Shown in pieces: positions 42,999 to 51,391 of a DNA stretch of 64,000 bases; position 1 is the first letter of the stretch; each line of letters opens with the position of its first letter. The translations under genes were made by a program, and so were the position numbers. Below the pieces are notes generated by a model. That model did not search any database, was not told where the DNA came from, and was given only the letters and a program-made list of their open reading frames with translations. Location: the NCBI GenBank assembly GCA_959597175.1, contig CAUFXM010000006.1, positions 1 through 64,000 on the forward strand, written 5' to 3'. The stretch is from an uncultured Methanomassiliicoccales archaeon. Its GTDB lineage: Archaea > Thermoplasmatota > Thermoplasmata > Methanomassiliicoccales > Methanomethylophilaceae.

Positions 42999-44447
42999 AT
43001 GACCGAAGACGGGAAGGGCTCGGGGATGGCGGACGTGACGAGGATCACGCTCGCCACCGACAGACGCCTGATAGGTCCCACGCTGGACCACATAGAGCAG
43101 CTGGCGAACATCTACGGGATGTCCGAGAAGGACGTCCTGGGGCTGAGACTGAACCTGGAGGAGATTCTGCTCAGCGTCTTCTCCTACGGCTATCGCAGCG
43201 ACAGCCGCAGGTCCGTCGACCTGGCCGTGTCCATCGGGGAGGGCACCATGAGGGTGTCCGTCCACGACAAGGGCATACCCTACGACTACGAGACCCTCCG
43301 TGCCGGAGGGGAGTCCATCAGCGCGGACATCCTGACCAGGATGCCCCACGGGCCGACCCTGAGGAGCCTGGGCAACGGGGGCAGGGAGCAGGTCCTGGAG
43401 TACCCGCGCACCACGCCCGCCGAATCCCTGTCCGAGTCCTCCGCGGACGAGGCGCCTGCGAACCTGGAGGGCATAGCCATCCACCCCATGGTGCCTGAGG
43501 AGGGGATCCAGGTGGCCCAATGCCTGTACGACGAGTTCGGCTACAGCTACATCAACGACCTGGTGTACTATCCCAGGAAGTTCGCTGCGGCGGTGCAGTC
43601 CAGCAGGTTCGCCTGCTACACCGCCGTGGCGGCGGACGGGGAGGTCGCGGCGGTGCTCTCCCTGACCACCGACCCCCACCTGCCGGGGACAGGGGAGGTC
43701 TCCATGGGCGTGGTGAGGAAGAGGTACAGGAAGGCCTCCCTGATGACCAGGCTCACCGAGGCCGTCATGGACCATGCCAGGGAGCTTGGGATGACCTCGG
43801 TGTTCTGCCGCCCGGTGGGATACCACCCGTACACCCAGAGGATCGCCGTCGCACAGGGGATGATGCCCTGCTGCGTGGAGCTCAACCACGTTGCCGCGGA
43901 CCTCAGCAACTCGTACGGCGACGAGGGCCGCAGGCACCACACCTTCTGCGGGACGCTCATGCTCAGGGATGTCCGCAGGACGGTCCACTGCCCGGAGGGG
44001 GAGGAGGACGTCGTCCGCACCGTCATCCGCAACTGCGGGCTGGACAGGGATGTCGTCCCCTCCACGGACCCGGCCCCGGGGACGTCCACGGTCGCGGACA
44101 CCGACATGAACCGCATCCTCAAGGCCGCATGCATCTACATCGACGTGGTCGGCGAGGATGTCGGCGAGGTGCTCAGGAGGGAGCACCGCAGGGTGAAGTC
44201 CTCGCTTCTGGAGCTCTCGAACCTGTACATCAATCTGCAGGACCCCGCCGCCGGTGCCGCCTACAGGGAGGCGAAAAGGCTGGGGTACTTCGTCACGGGC
44301 ATGTTCCCCGCCTCGGAGAGATGCGACTACCTGATGATGCAGGACCCGTTCTACGGCGGCGTGGACTACGGCTCGTTCTCCACCACGGAGGAGTTCGGAG
44401 AGCTGCTGGAACTGGTACGCGCCAGGGACCCGGAGGGATACACATGA
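42999..44447 (+). CDS. RsbW-like ATPase domain fused to GNAT acetyltransferase
   Basis: 482 residues. Residues about 15-100 resemble an anti-sigma-factor kinase/HATPase: LRLNLEEILLSVFSYGY corresponds to the N-box (with Ser where Asn normally binds Mg-ATP) and VHDKGIPYDYE to the G1 box. After a linker, residues about 160-305 form a GNAT domain (VSMGVVRKRYRKASLMTRLTE, HARELGMTSVFCRPVG). A further C-terminal part of about 170 residues is unassigned. First gene of a four-gene coupled operon (overlap ATGA with the LuxE gene). A regulated acyl/acetyl transferase is inferred. Confidence 0.75.
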   Translation: MTEDGKGSGMADVTRITLATDRRLIGPTLDHIEQLANIYGMSEKDVLGLRLNLEEILLSVFSYGYRSDSRRSVDLAVSIGEGTMRVSVHDKGIPYDYETLRAGGESISADILTRMPHGPTLRSLGNGGREQVLEYPRTTPAESLSESSADEAPANLEGIAIHPMVPEEGIQVAQCLYDEFGYSYINDLVYYPRKFAAAVQSSRFACYTAVAADGEVAAVLSLTTDPHLPGTGEVSMGVVRKRYRKASLMTRLTEAVMDHARELGMTSVFCRPVGYHPYTQRIAVAQGMMPCCVELNHVAADLSNSYGDEGRRHHTFCGTLMLRDVRRTVHCPEGEEDVVRTVIRNCGLDRDVVPSTDPAPGTSTVADTDMNRILKAACIYIDVVGEDVGEVLRREHRRVKSSLLELSNLYINLQDPAAGAAYREAKRLGYFVTGMFPASERCDYLMMQDPFYGGVDYGSFSTTEEFGELLELVRARDPEGYT

Positions 44448-45613
44448 CAGATCTTCACATCAGAGCACTGGACGACCCGGACGTCGTCCTCGAAGGGATG
44501 CCCGCCACCCAGGCGCTGTGGGCGCACAGCGACCCGTACGACGCCGACGGCACCGAGGGGACGTTCCTCGAAGCGGTCAGGGAGAACCTCAGACGCCACG
44601 CGTCATGCCCGTTCTACGGCGACTGGCTCAGGCGCAACGGCATCTCCCCCGATGACATCAGGACGATGGACGACCTCCGTCGGATCCCGCCCATCCACGC
44701 CAACTTCTACAAGACCCACGTTATCAGGACCGCTCCGGAGGAGGACATCGTGCTGACCCTCACCTCCTCGGGCACGTCCGGGCAGAAGAGCCAGATGTTC
44801 TTCGACGAATGGAGCATATTCGCGTCGGACAAGTCCGCGGACGTGCAGATGGCCCACTACGGCCGCATAACCGACGGCCCCGTCAACTTCCTGATGTACT
44901 CCTACGAGCCCGCCGACGGCGTGAACGTGGGGACCATGAGGACCAGACAGATGATGCGCCGCTACGGGAAGGAGAACGAGCTGGTGTACGCCCTCAGGTA
45001 CACCGGGGAGGGCCACGAGTTCGACCTGTTCGGGTGCATCGATGTCCTGCTGAGGTTCGAGGCCCAGGGGCTTCCCGTGTACATCCTGGGGTTCCCCGCG
45101 TTCCTGTACTTCACACTGGAGAAGATGGAGGCCATGGGGTACCCGCCGCTGAAGCTGGACCCCGGGTCGTTCGTATCCATGGGCGGCGGATGGAAGGGGT
45201 TCGCCGACAGGCAGGTCTCCCCGGAGGAGTTCAGGAGGTACGCCGGGGAGAGGCTCGGCCTCCCGGACCGCTGCTTCCACGAGACCTACGGGGCGGTTGA
45301 GCACGGAGTCGCCTACATCGACTGCGACGAGCACCACTTCCACGTGCCGATCTACGACCGCATCCTGATACGCGACCCAAGGACCATGGAGCCCCTGGGA
45401 TACGGCGAGAAGGGGATAATCAACTTCGTCTCCCCGATGAACACGGCGGTGCCCGTGACCAGCCTCCTCATGGGGGACTTCGGGATACTCCACGCCCCCG
45501 GCAGCTGCCCCTGCGGGAACCCGGCGCCCTGGATCGAGATCGTGGGGAGGGCGGGGGTCAGCAAGAACAAGAGCTGCGCCATTGCGGCGGCGGAACTGCT
45601 CAGGAGGCGGTGA
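44444..45613 (+). CDS. LuxE-like acyl-protein synthetase
   Basis: 389 residues. TLTSSGTSGQKSQMFFDE (about residues 106-123) is the ATP-binding motif of the adenylate-forming LuxE family, and GGGWKG and ETYGAVEHG follow in order. Cys378 in KNKSCAIAAAEL near the C-terminus corresponds to the acyl-accepting Cys of bacterial LuxE. In luminous bacteria LuxE activates a fatty acid and hands the acyl group to LuxC. Archaeal lipids are isoprenoid, so the acid used here is unknown. Overlaps the upstream gene by 4 bp. Confidence 0.85.
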   Translation: MTDLHIRALDDPDVVLEGMPATQALWAHSDPYDADGTEGTFLEAVRENLRRHASCPFYGDWLRRNGISPDDIRTMDDLRRIPPIHANFYKTHVIRTAPEEDIVLTLTSSGTSGQKSQMFFDEWSIFASDKSADVQMAHYGRITDGPVNFLMYSYEPADGVNVGTMRTRQMMRRYGKENELVYALRYTGEGHEFDLFGCIDVLLRFEAQGLPVYILGFPAFLYFTLEKMEAMGYPPLKLDPGSFVSMGGGWKGFADRQVSPEEFRRYAGERLGLPDRCFHETYGAVEHGVAYIDCDEHHFHVPIYDRILIRDPRTMEPLGYGEKGIINFVSPMNTAVPVTSLLMGDFGILHAPGSCPCGNPAPWIEIVGRAGVSKNKSCAIAAAELLRRR

Positions 45614-45614
45614 T

Positions 45615-48065
45615 ATGGCGAACCTATGGAAGGGGACGTACGCGGAGAGCGTTGATTGTCTCCTGGAGGCGCTGGACGCCGAGATCGAGGCGGCGCTCAC
45701 GGACCCCGTGGACATCCGCGAGGTCATCGACGCATGCGGCGCCATGAGCGCACGCATCAGGTCGGGGGACACCGCCCGGTACGTCGAGGCCCTGCGCAAG
45801 GACGGCATCGCGGACGCAGGACCTGCCCTCGCGTCCCTGGCGGCCAGCCTGGACCGCGATGCGGTCTGCGCCAAGCTCAGGGCGGAGCTCGGGACCGAGG
45901 ACCCGTTCGAGGTCACCCGGGTCAACTGCTGGGACCAGACGTTCGAGGCATGGAAGCCCATGGGCGTCCTGGTCCACATAACCGCTGGGAACTCGCCCAT
46001 TGTGGCTCCCATGGCCACCGTGGAGGGTCTCCTGACGGGCAACATCAACATAGTCAAGTGCGCCAGCAACATGGGCGCTTTCGCGGCAAGGTTCCTGGAG
46101 GACCTCTGCCGCGGAAGGGGGTTCGCGGACCACGTGTACCTCCTGGCGATACCCTCCAAGGACAAGGAGAGGATCGGGTACATCCTGGACAGGGCGGACT
46201 GCGTAAGCGTCTGGGGCGGGGAGGACGCCGTGGAGTCGGTCCGCTCGATGACACCGCGCGGGATCCCCGTGGTGGCATGGGGCCACAAGATCAGCTTCGC
46301 GTACCTGGTGCCCGACTCCGTCACCCCTGAATCCATGGACGACCTGGCGTTCAGCGTCTGCAGGAACGACCAGCAGTCGTGCTCCAGCCCCCAATGCGTG
46401 CTGGTGGACACCGACGACCGCGCCGAGATCGACAGGGTGGCGGGCATGCTCGCCGAGGCCCTGGACAGGGCCCGCGACAGATACGGGACCGCCGACCCCG
46501 ACGACGCCCAGGCGGCGGAGATCCTCACCGTCACCGAGGTACACAGGTGCGACCTCTTCTTCAACGACGGTGCCGTGATCCAGGACGAAGGGAACACCTA
46601 CCGCATCCTGGTCAGCTACGACACGAAGTTCATGCCGTCCCCGCTGTTCCGCACGGTCTGGCTCTCCCCGCTCCCCAGAGGTCGCATTGTCCCGGGCCTC
46701 AGGGGCATGAGGAGCTACCTGCAGACCGCCGGCCTGGCCTGCGGGATCGGCGACCTGGCGGAGCTCAGCGACATGCTCTACGCCGCGGGGGTCGACAGGG
46801 TCACCCCTCTCGGGTCCATGAGCGCCAGCTACACGGGGGAGCCGCACGACGGCAGGTTCGCCCTGCCGCAGTTCATGAGGAGGGTCAGCATGAGGACCGA
46901 CGTCCAGCTGTCCGGCATCCGTTCGATGAGGGAGCTCCGCGAGCCCCGCTGGCCACCGACGGAGGGGAGGATCCAGGGGAAGGCGGACTACCCCCCGATA
47001 CCCGACGACGGCACGAGGGTCCTGATGAAGAGCGGCGGCACCACCGGAGAGCCGGTGTACTGCAGCTACACCCAGAGGGACTTCGACAACTACATCGTGG
47101 GTCCTGCGGTCAGATCCCTGATGGCCGCCGGGCTGGACCCCCGCACGGACGTGCTGGCGGACCTGCTCAAGTCCGGCAACCTCTACGGGGGACTCAACTC
47201 CTTCATATCGATAACCGACGCCATGAGGGCGCCCCATCTGAGCATAGGAGGGCTGGACGACGTCGAGCTTGCCGCGCACTACCTTGTTATGGGCAGGGCC
47301 ACTGCCGTACTGGGCGCCCCCAGCTACATCGTGCGCATGTTCGAGCAGTGCCACGACCTCCTTAAGGGCTACGGACGCGTGAGGAAGGTGTTCTTCGGCG
47401 GGGAGATGATGACCGCCAGCCAGAGGCGCTACCTTACCGAGGAGTTCGGCATCGAGGTCATCCGCGGGGTCCTCTACGGGTCCAACGAGACCGGGACCAT
47501 GGGCTACCAGTGCTCCGAGTGCGGAGACAACGTCTACCACCTCTGCTCCGACATCCAGGCCATGGAGGTGGTCGCCGAGGATTCCGACGAACCCGTACCG
47601 TTCGGCGAGCCGGGGAGACTGCTGTTCACCGGGTTCCTGAGGGAGAACGGCCGCACCGAGAGATACGACATCGGCGACCTCGGGAGATGGGTCCCGGGGA
47701 GGTGCCCATGCGGGAGGACGGAACCCAGATTCGAGCTCCTGGGCCGGCACGGCGACGTGATCCGCGCCGGCGGGACGTTCTTCAACTACCACCGGGTCGC
47801 CGCCATCCTCGGGGAGCGCTTCGGATACCACGGGCTCCTTCAGATCGTGATGGACAGCGACGGACTCCTGGAGAGGATGACCATCCGTGTGGAGGAACCC
47901 ATCGACGGCGCGGTCGACGCCCTGGTCGACGGTTACGACTCGTTCGCCAAGGTCGTCCCGACCGGCCTTGTCCGCGTGGTCATCGAGGCGGTGCCGCACG
48001 ACGGCTTCGAGATGAACACCAAGAGCGTGAAGCTCAGACCCGTCGTGGACCGGAGGGGCGAATGA
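45615..48065 (+). CDS. LuxC-type acyl reductase fused to PaaK/LuxE-type adenylation domain
   Basis: 816 residues. Residues about 1-400 match LuxC, an NADPH-dependent acyl reductase of the aldehyde dehydrogenase fold: GVLVHITAGNSPIVAPMATV binds cofactor and Cys256 in QQSCSSPQ is the likely acyl-thioester Cys. Residues about 440-816 form a phenylacetate-CoA-ligase/LuxE-like domain with MKSGGTTGEPVYCS and YGSNETG. The fusion could activate and reduce a carboxylic acid to an aldehyde. It follows the LuxE gene by one base and overlaps the MATE gene by 4 bp. Confidence 0.85.
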   Translation: MANLWKGTYAESVDCLLEALDAEIEAALTDPVDIREVIDACGAMSARIRSGDTARYVEALRKDGIADAGPALASLAASLDRDAVCAKLRAELGTEDPFEVTRVNCWDQTFEAWKPMGVLVHITAGNSPIVAPMATVEGLLTGNINIVKCASNMGAFAARFLEDLCRGRGFADHVYLLAIPSKDKERIGYILDRADCVSVWGGEDAVESVRSMTPRGIPVVAWGHKISFAYLVPDSVTPESMDDLAFSVCRNDQQSCSSPQCVLVDTDDRAEIDRVAGMLAEALDRARDRYGTADPDDAQAAEILTVTEVHRCDLFFNDGAVIQDEGNTYRILVSYDTKFMPSPLFRTVWLSPLPRGRIVPGLRGMRSYLQTAGLACGIGDLAELSDMLYAAGVDRVTPLGSMSASYTGEPHDGRFALPQFMRRVSMRTDVQLSGIRSMRELREPRWPPTEGRIQGKADYPPIPDDGTRVLMKSGGTTGEPVYCSYTQRDFDNYIVGPAVRSLMAAGLDPRTDVLADLLKSGNLYGGLNSFISITDAMRAPHLSIGGLDDVELAAHYLVMGRATAVLGAPSYIVRMFEQCHDLLKGYGRVRKVFFGGEMMTASQRRYLTEEFGIEVIRGVLYGSNETGTMGYQCSECGDNVYHLCSDIQAMEVVAEDSDEPVPFGEPGRLLFTGFLRENGRTERYDIGDLGRWVPGRCPCGRTEPRFELLGRHGDVIRAGGTFFNYHRVAAILGERFGYHGLLQIVMDSDGLLERMTIRVEEPIDGAVDALVDGYDSFAKVVPTGLVRVVIEAVPHDGFEMNTKSVKLRPVVDRRGE

Positions 48066-49777
48066 CCGAAAGGAACCCATACCTGGTGAACAAGGCGTTC
48101 CGCTCCTATCTGGTGTCCACGATCCTGTCCACCATGGCCGTGTCCCTGGGCTCCATGCTCGGGGGGATCGTGGTGGGCAACGTGCTGGGGACCACCGAGC
48201 TCGGCGCCGTCAACGTGATGATGCCGATCATCCAGCTCCTGGCCGCACTCAACGCGCTGATCAACATCGGAGGGGCCACAGTCATGGCCATCCATGTGGG
48301 AAGGGGCGACGAGGGCTCTGCCAGGGGGATCTTCACCAAATCGATGATACTCTCGCTGGTGGTGTCGGTGGCCATCGCCGTGCTCGGCGTGGCTTTCATC
48401 GACCCGATAATGTCCGTCCTCTGCTCCGACGAGGCCCTCAGGCCGGTCGCCCAGGACTACGGCATACTGGTGTTCGCCATGAGCCCGCTCTACATCCTGA
48501 TGCCCGGGATCGGCACGTTCGTCAGGACGGACAACGCCCCCAGGCTGGCCACCGTGGCGTTCCTCGGCAGCAACGTCGTCATGCTGGCCCTCGGATTCGT
48601 GCTGATGGAGTACACCGGCATGGGCCTAACCGGTTTCGCCGTGTCCACCGCGGTCGGGTACGTGGCGGGGATAGCCATACTCGCGGTCCACTTCGTCAGG
48701 CCCGGGAGGGCCATCGGCATCGGGCACGGACCCGTGACCGCGGCCGAGATGCTCTACATGGGATCCCCGACCGCCCTGGCCATGGGACTGATCATGGTGA
48801 ACATGCTTGGCATCAACATGCTCGTCCTGGACGCCATGGGCGAGGACGGGATGGCGGTGAGGTCCGTCTGTCTGAACATACAGATGATCTCATCCATCTT
48901 CGTCTCGGGGATATCCCAGACCCTGCAGCCCGTGGGAGGAGCGCTATTCGGCGCCAGGGACATCGGCGGGATGAGGACTGTCGTCAGGACCGCCTCGGTG
49001 TTCCTGATGGCCGTGGCCGTCGTCATCACGGTCCTGGCGATTGCCGTGCCAGGAATGTTCCTGACCCTCTACGGAGTCAACGACGCGGGGCTCCATGACG
49101 AGGCAGTAGCCGACATCCGGCTTTTCGCACCGTACCTCCTGTTCCAGGCAGCCAACTACATGGTGATGGTGATGTACCAGGTGTTCGGAAACAAGCCCCT
49201 GTCCCTTTCCATCTCCGTCATGGAGTGCTTCTTCATCCTCGCCCTGGCATACGCTCTCTGCCCAGTGGACGACAGCCTGGTCTGGGCCTCCTTCGGCATC
49301 GGCGAGGCCCTGGTTTCCGTGGCGATACTCGCAGTCTCCCTGGTCATGCGCAGGCGCGACCCGGGGCTGTCCGGCATCGCCCTCCTGCGGGTCCCCGAGG
49401 GGGAGTACGCCGGATTCTCCGTGAGGGCCGACGCCTCCGACCTCGACGACGTCCTGGGGGATGTCTCGGGGTTCCTGCATGATGCGGGTGTCGACGGGGA
49501 GACCGCCGGAAGGGCGGAATCCTGCTGCGGCGAAGTTCTGCGCAGGATGTCGGAGGGCCTGGGCCCGGACACCCGCGGGTACATGGACCTGGTCCTGATG
49601 GCGTCCGACGGCGGACTGACCGTGACCGCCCGGAGCGCCGGCGGTCAGAACGATCCGCTCGGATACGCCGGGAACGGGATGCCGGAGATGGTGGCGGACG
49701 GGAGGTGCGGATCCGCCAAGTACACCAGGGCCATCAACCAGAACAACGTGATCATGACGTTCGGAACGACCGCCTGA
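48062..49777 (+). CDS. MATE-family transporter with degenerate RsbW-like C-terminal domain
   Basis: 571 residues. Residues 1-435 form a twelve-segment MATE exporter (start NPYLVNKAFRSYLVSTILST). The last about 120 residues (FSVRADASDLDDVLGDVSGF ... MDLVLMASDGGLTVTARS) resemble an HATPase/anti-sigma-kinase domain without intact ATP boxes. This is unusual and echoes the RsbW-like domain of the first gene in the operon. Probably exports the product of the LuxC/E genes, with the tail as a regulatory docking domain; both are inference. The stop overlaps a convergent HxlR gene by 26 bp. Confidence 0.82.
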   Translation: MTERNPYLVNKAFRSYLVSTILSTMAVSLGSMLGGIVVGNVLGTTELGAVNVMMPIIQLLAALNALINIGGATVMAIHVGRGDEGSARGIFTKSMILSLVVSVAIAVLGVAFIDPIMSVLCSDEALRPVAQDYGILVFAMSPLYILMPGIGTFVRTDNAPRLATVAFLGSNVVMLALGFVLMEYTGMGLTGFAVSTAVGYVAGIAILAVHFVRPGRAIGIGHGPVTAAEMLYMGSPTALAMGLIMVNMLGINMLVLDAMGEDGMAVRSVCLNIQMISSIFVSGISQTLQPVGGALFGARDIGGMRTVVRTASVFLMAVAVVITVLAIAVPGMFLTLYGVNDAGLHDEAVADIRLFAPYLLFQAANYMVMVMYQVFGNKPLSLSISVMECFFILALAYALCPVDDSLVWASFGIGEALVSVAILAVSLVMRRRDPGLSGIALLRVPEGEYAGFSVRADASDLDDVLGDVSGFLHDAGVDGETAGRAESCCGEVLRRMSEGLGPDTRGYMDLVLMASDGGLTVTARSAGGQNDPLGYAGNGMPEMVADGRCGSAKYTRAINQNNVIMTFGTTA

Positions 49778-50105
49778 GGCCCTTCTCCCGCTCCATCTCC
49801 TGGAACGCCGCGCCCCATTCGGCCATCGCGTCGATGACCGGTATCAGCGACAGCCCCGTGGACGTGAGGGAATACTCCACCCACGGGGGGTTCTCGCTGA
49901 CCACCTTCCTGCTCACGAGGCCGTCCGCCTCCAGCTCCTTCAGCTGGCGGCTCAGGATGTGCGCCGTCACGCCTTTGAAGAACGCGTGCAGCTCGCCGAA
50001 CCTCATCGGCTCGTCCATCAGACGCCAGATGATGTAGATCTTGTACTTCCCGCCCAGGACCTGCATGATCCTGCTGATCGGCGTGTCCTCAAACGTGCCC
50101 ACCAC
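49752..50105 (-). CDS. HxlR-family winged-helix transcription regulator
   Basis: 117 residues from GTG 50105. VLGGKYKIYIIWRLMDEPMR and LKELEADGLVSRKV are the HxlR helix-turn-helix and wing. The typical N-terminal Cys sensor is missing. It overlaps the upstream HxlR gene by 17 bp, so both are made from one transcript. Confidence 0.9.
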   Translation of the reverse strand: MVGTFEDTPISRIMQVLGGKYKIYIIWRLMDEPMRFGELHAFFKGVTAHILSRQLKELEADGLVSRKVVSENPPWVEYSLTSTGLSLIPVIDAMAEWGAAFQEMEREKGLRRSFRTS

Positions 50106-50466
50106 AGCACTCCCTCCCGCAATCCGCCACCGGCAGACCCTCGCGATCGAGGTATGCGATTCCCCACTGGGCCATGTGCATGATCAACGGCACGGCCGAC
50201 CTCCCGAACTCCGTCAGGCTGTACTCCGTCCTCGGTGGCACCACCGGGTAAACGCGCCGCTCCACCAGGCCGTCAGCCTCCAGCTCCCTGAGCTGCTTCG
50301 TCACCATCTTGCCGGTCGCATCGGGCATCTTGGCCTGGATCTCGCTGAACCTCATCGTCCCATGGCTGAGGTTCCAGATTATCACCGACTTGTACTTCCC
50401 CCCGAGGAGACGGACCGTGGCCCTCACCGGACACTCGGCCTCGGCGGTCATCCTGTCGCTCTGCAT
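50089..50466 (-). CDS. HxlR-family winged-helix transcription regulator
   Basis: 125 residues. It has the N-terminal CPVRATVRLLGGKYKSVIIW with the conserved Cys of thiol- or aldehyde-responsive HxlR proteins, and LRELEADGLVERRVYP. Three further Cys sit at the C-terminus (CGRECCGG). An inverted repeat over its promoter (50469-50492) suggests autoregulation. Aldehyde or redox stress may be the signal (inference from HxlR/YodB family). Confidence 0.92.
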   Translation of the reverse strand: MQSDRMTAEAECPVRATVRLLGGKYKSVIIWNLSHGTMRFSEIQAKMPDATGKMVTKQLRELEADGLVERRVYPVVPPRTEYSLTEFGRSAVPLIMHMAQWGIAYLDREGLPVADCGRECCGGHV

Positions 50467-50468
50467 AC

Positions 50469-50492
50469 TATACTATCTTTTTGGATAGTATA
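50469..50492. promoter_or_regulatory. inverted repeat over HxlR promoter, candidate operator
   Basis: TATACTATC / GATAGTATA with a 6-nt centre (TTTTTG), 3-26 nt upstream of the reverse-strand start at 50466. Size and symmetry suit an HxlR dimer. Confidence 0.6.
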
Positions 50493-50549
50493 TGTCGTTT
50501 TGTATCGTACAATCTATAAGTAAGCATACAGCCTATCTTATCCCAAGAG

Positions 50550-50592
50550 GCCGCGGGAGATTCAACCCCATTGAAACGCCTCCGCCCGCGGC
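50550..50592. other. two-tier inverted repeat upstream of nitroreductase
   Basis: GCCGCGGG (50550-50557) pairs with CCCGCGGC (50585-50592), enclosing TTCAA-CCCCA-TTGAA. It lies before the TATA box near 50598-50606 (TATATAAC), so it is not part of the nitroreductase leader; role unknown. Confidence 0.45.
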
Positions 50593-50643
50593 TTCATGTA
50601 TATAACTGAAAAACATCATTAGGCTGACCTAAAAGGTGATTAG

Positions 50644-51147
50644 ATGGATTTCTACGAACTCGTCAAGAAGAGATACTCCTGCCGCGCCTACAAGACGGAC
50701 ATCGTCGAGGACGACAAGATCAGGTCCATCCTGGAGGCGGGCCGCCTCGCACCCACGGCCAGGAACGACCAGCCGGTCCGCGTCATCGCGGTCACCAGCA
50801 AGGAGGGCCTGGCCAAGCTGGAGGAGGCCGGACACATATTCGACGCCCCCCTGGCGTTCATCGTCTGCTGCGACAGGGACAGAGCGTGGACCCGCAGCTA
50901 CGACGGGATGAAGACCACCGACATCGACGCCTCGATCGTCACCACACAGATGATGTATGAGGCCACAGACATGGGTCTCGGCACCGTCTGGATCTGCATG
51001 TTCAAGCCCGATGTCGTCAGGAGGAACTTCGACCTTCCCGAGAACATGATCCCGGTCAACATCCTGGCTGTCGGATACAGGGACGACGAGACGTCCAAGA
51101 ACCACGGCGTCCGCATACCCATGGACGAGTTCGCCAGGTTCGCCTGA
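50644..51147 (+). CDS. nitroreductase family protein
   Basis: 167 residues. KKRYSCRAYKTD and AGRLAPTARNDQP are the FMN-binding N-terminal motifs; GLGTVWICMFKPDVV is in the second half. An FMN-dependent NAD(P)H oxidoreductase with unknown substrate. Divergent from the HxlR pair, which may regulate it. AAGGTGAT precedes the ATG. Confidence 0.9.
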   Translation: MDFYELVKKRYSCRAYKTDIVEDDKIRSILEAGRLAPTARNDQPVRVIAVTSKEGLAKLEEAGHIFDAPLAFIVCCDRDRAWTRSYDGMKTTDIDASIVTTQMMYEATDMGLGTVWICMFKPDVVRRNFDLPENMIPVNILAVGYRDDETSKNHGVRIPMDEFARFA

Positions 51148-51165
51148 TGCTGGAGAGTGACAGAC

Positions 51166-51384
51166 ATGGCAAAGACAACACTGAAGATCGAGGGCATGAT
51201 GTGCGAGGGCTGCGTGAAGTCCGTGAAGGAGTCCCTGGAGAAGACCGACAGGGTCACCTCGGTGGACGTCAACCTGAAGAAGGGCACCGCCACAGTCCAG
51301 CATGACGGCGCATCCGACGAATCGCTGATAAAGGCGGTCGTGGACGCCGGTTTCAGAGCCTCCGTGAAGCACGGGCTGTTCTGA
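51166..51384 (+). CDS. heavy-metal-associated domain protein (copper chaperone-like)
   Basis: 72 residues, a single HMA ferredoxin-like fold. Metal site GMMCEGCVKSV (CxxC), then AVVDAGFRA. It probably delivers Cu(I) to the CopA pump encoded 7 bp downstream. ATG 51166 is preferred to GTG 51157. Confidence 0.9.
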   Translation: MAKTTLKIEGMMCEGCVKSVKESLEKTDRVTSVDVNLKKGTATVQHDGASDESLIKAVVDAGFRASVKHGLF

Positions 51385-51391
51385 TGATCAC

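Noticed and set aside
41283..44186. Open frame of 967 codons on the reverse strand
   Set aside because: Mirror of the helicase and ATPase-GNAT genes; composition typical of antisense shadow.
45624..48080. Open frame of 818 codons on the reverse strand
   Set aside because: Antisense shadow of the LuxC-PaaK gene.
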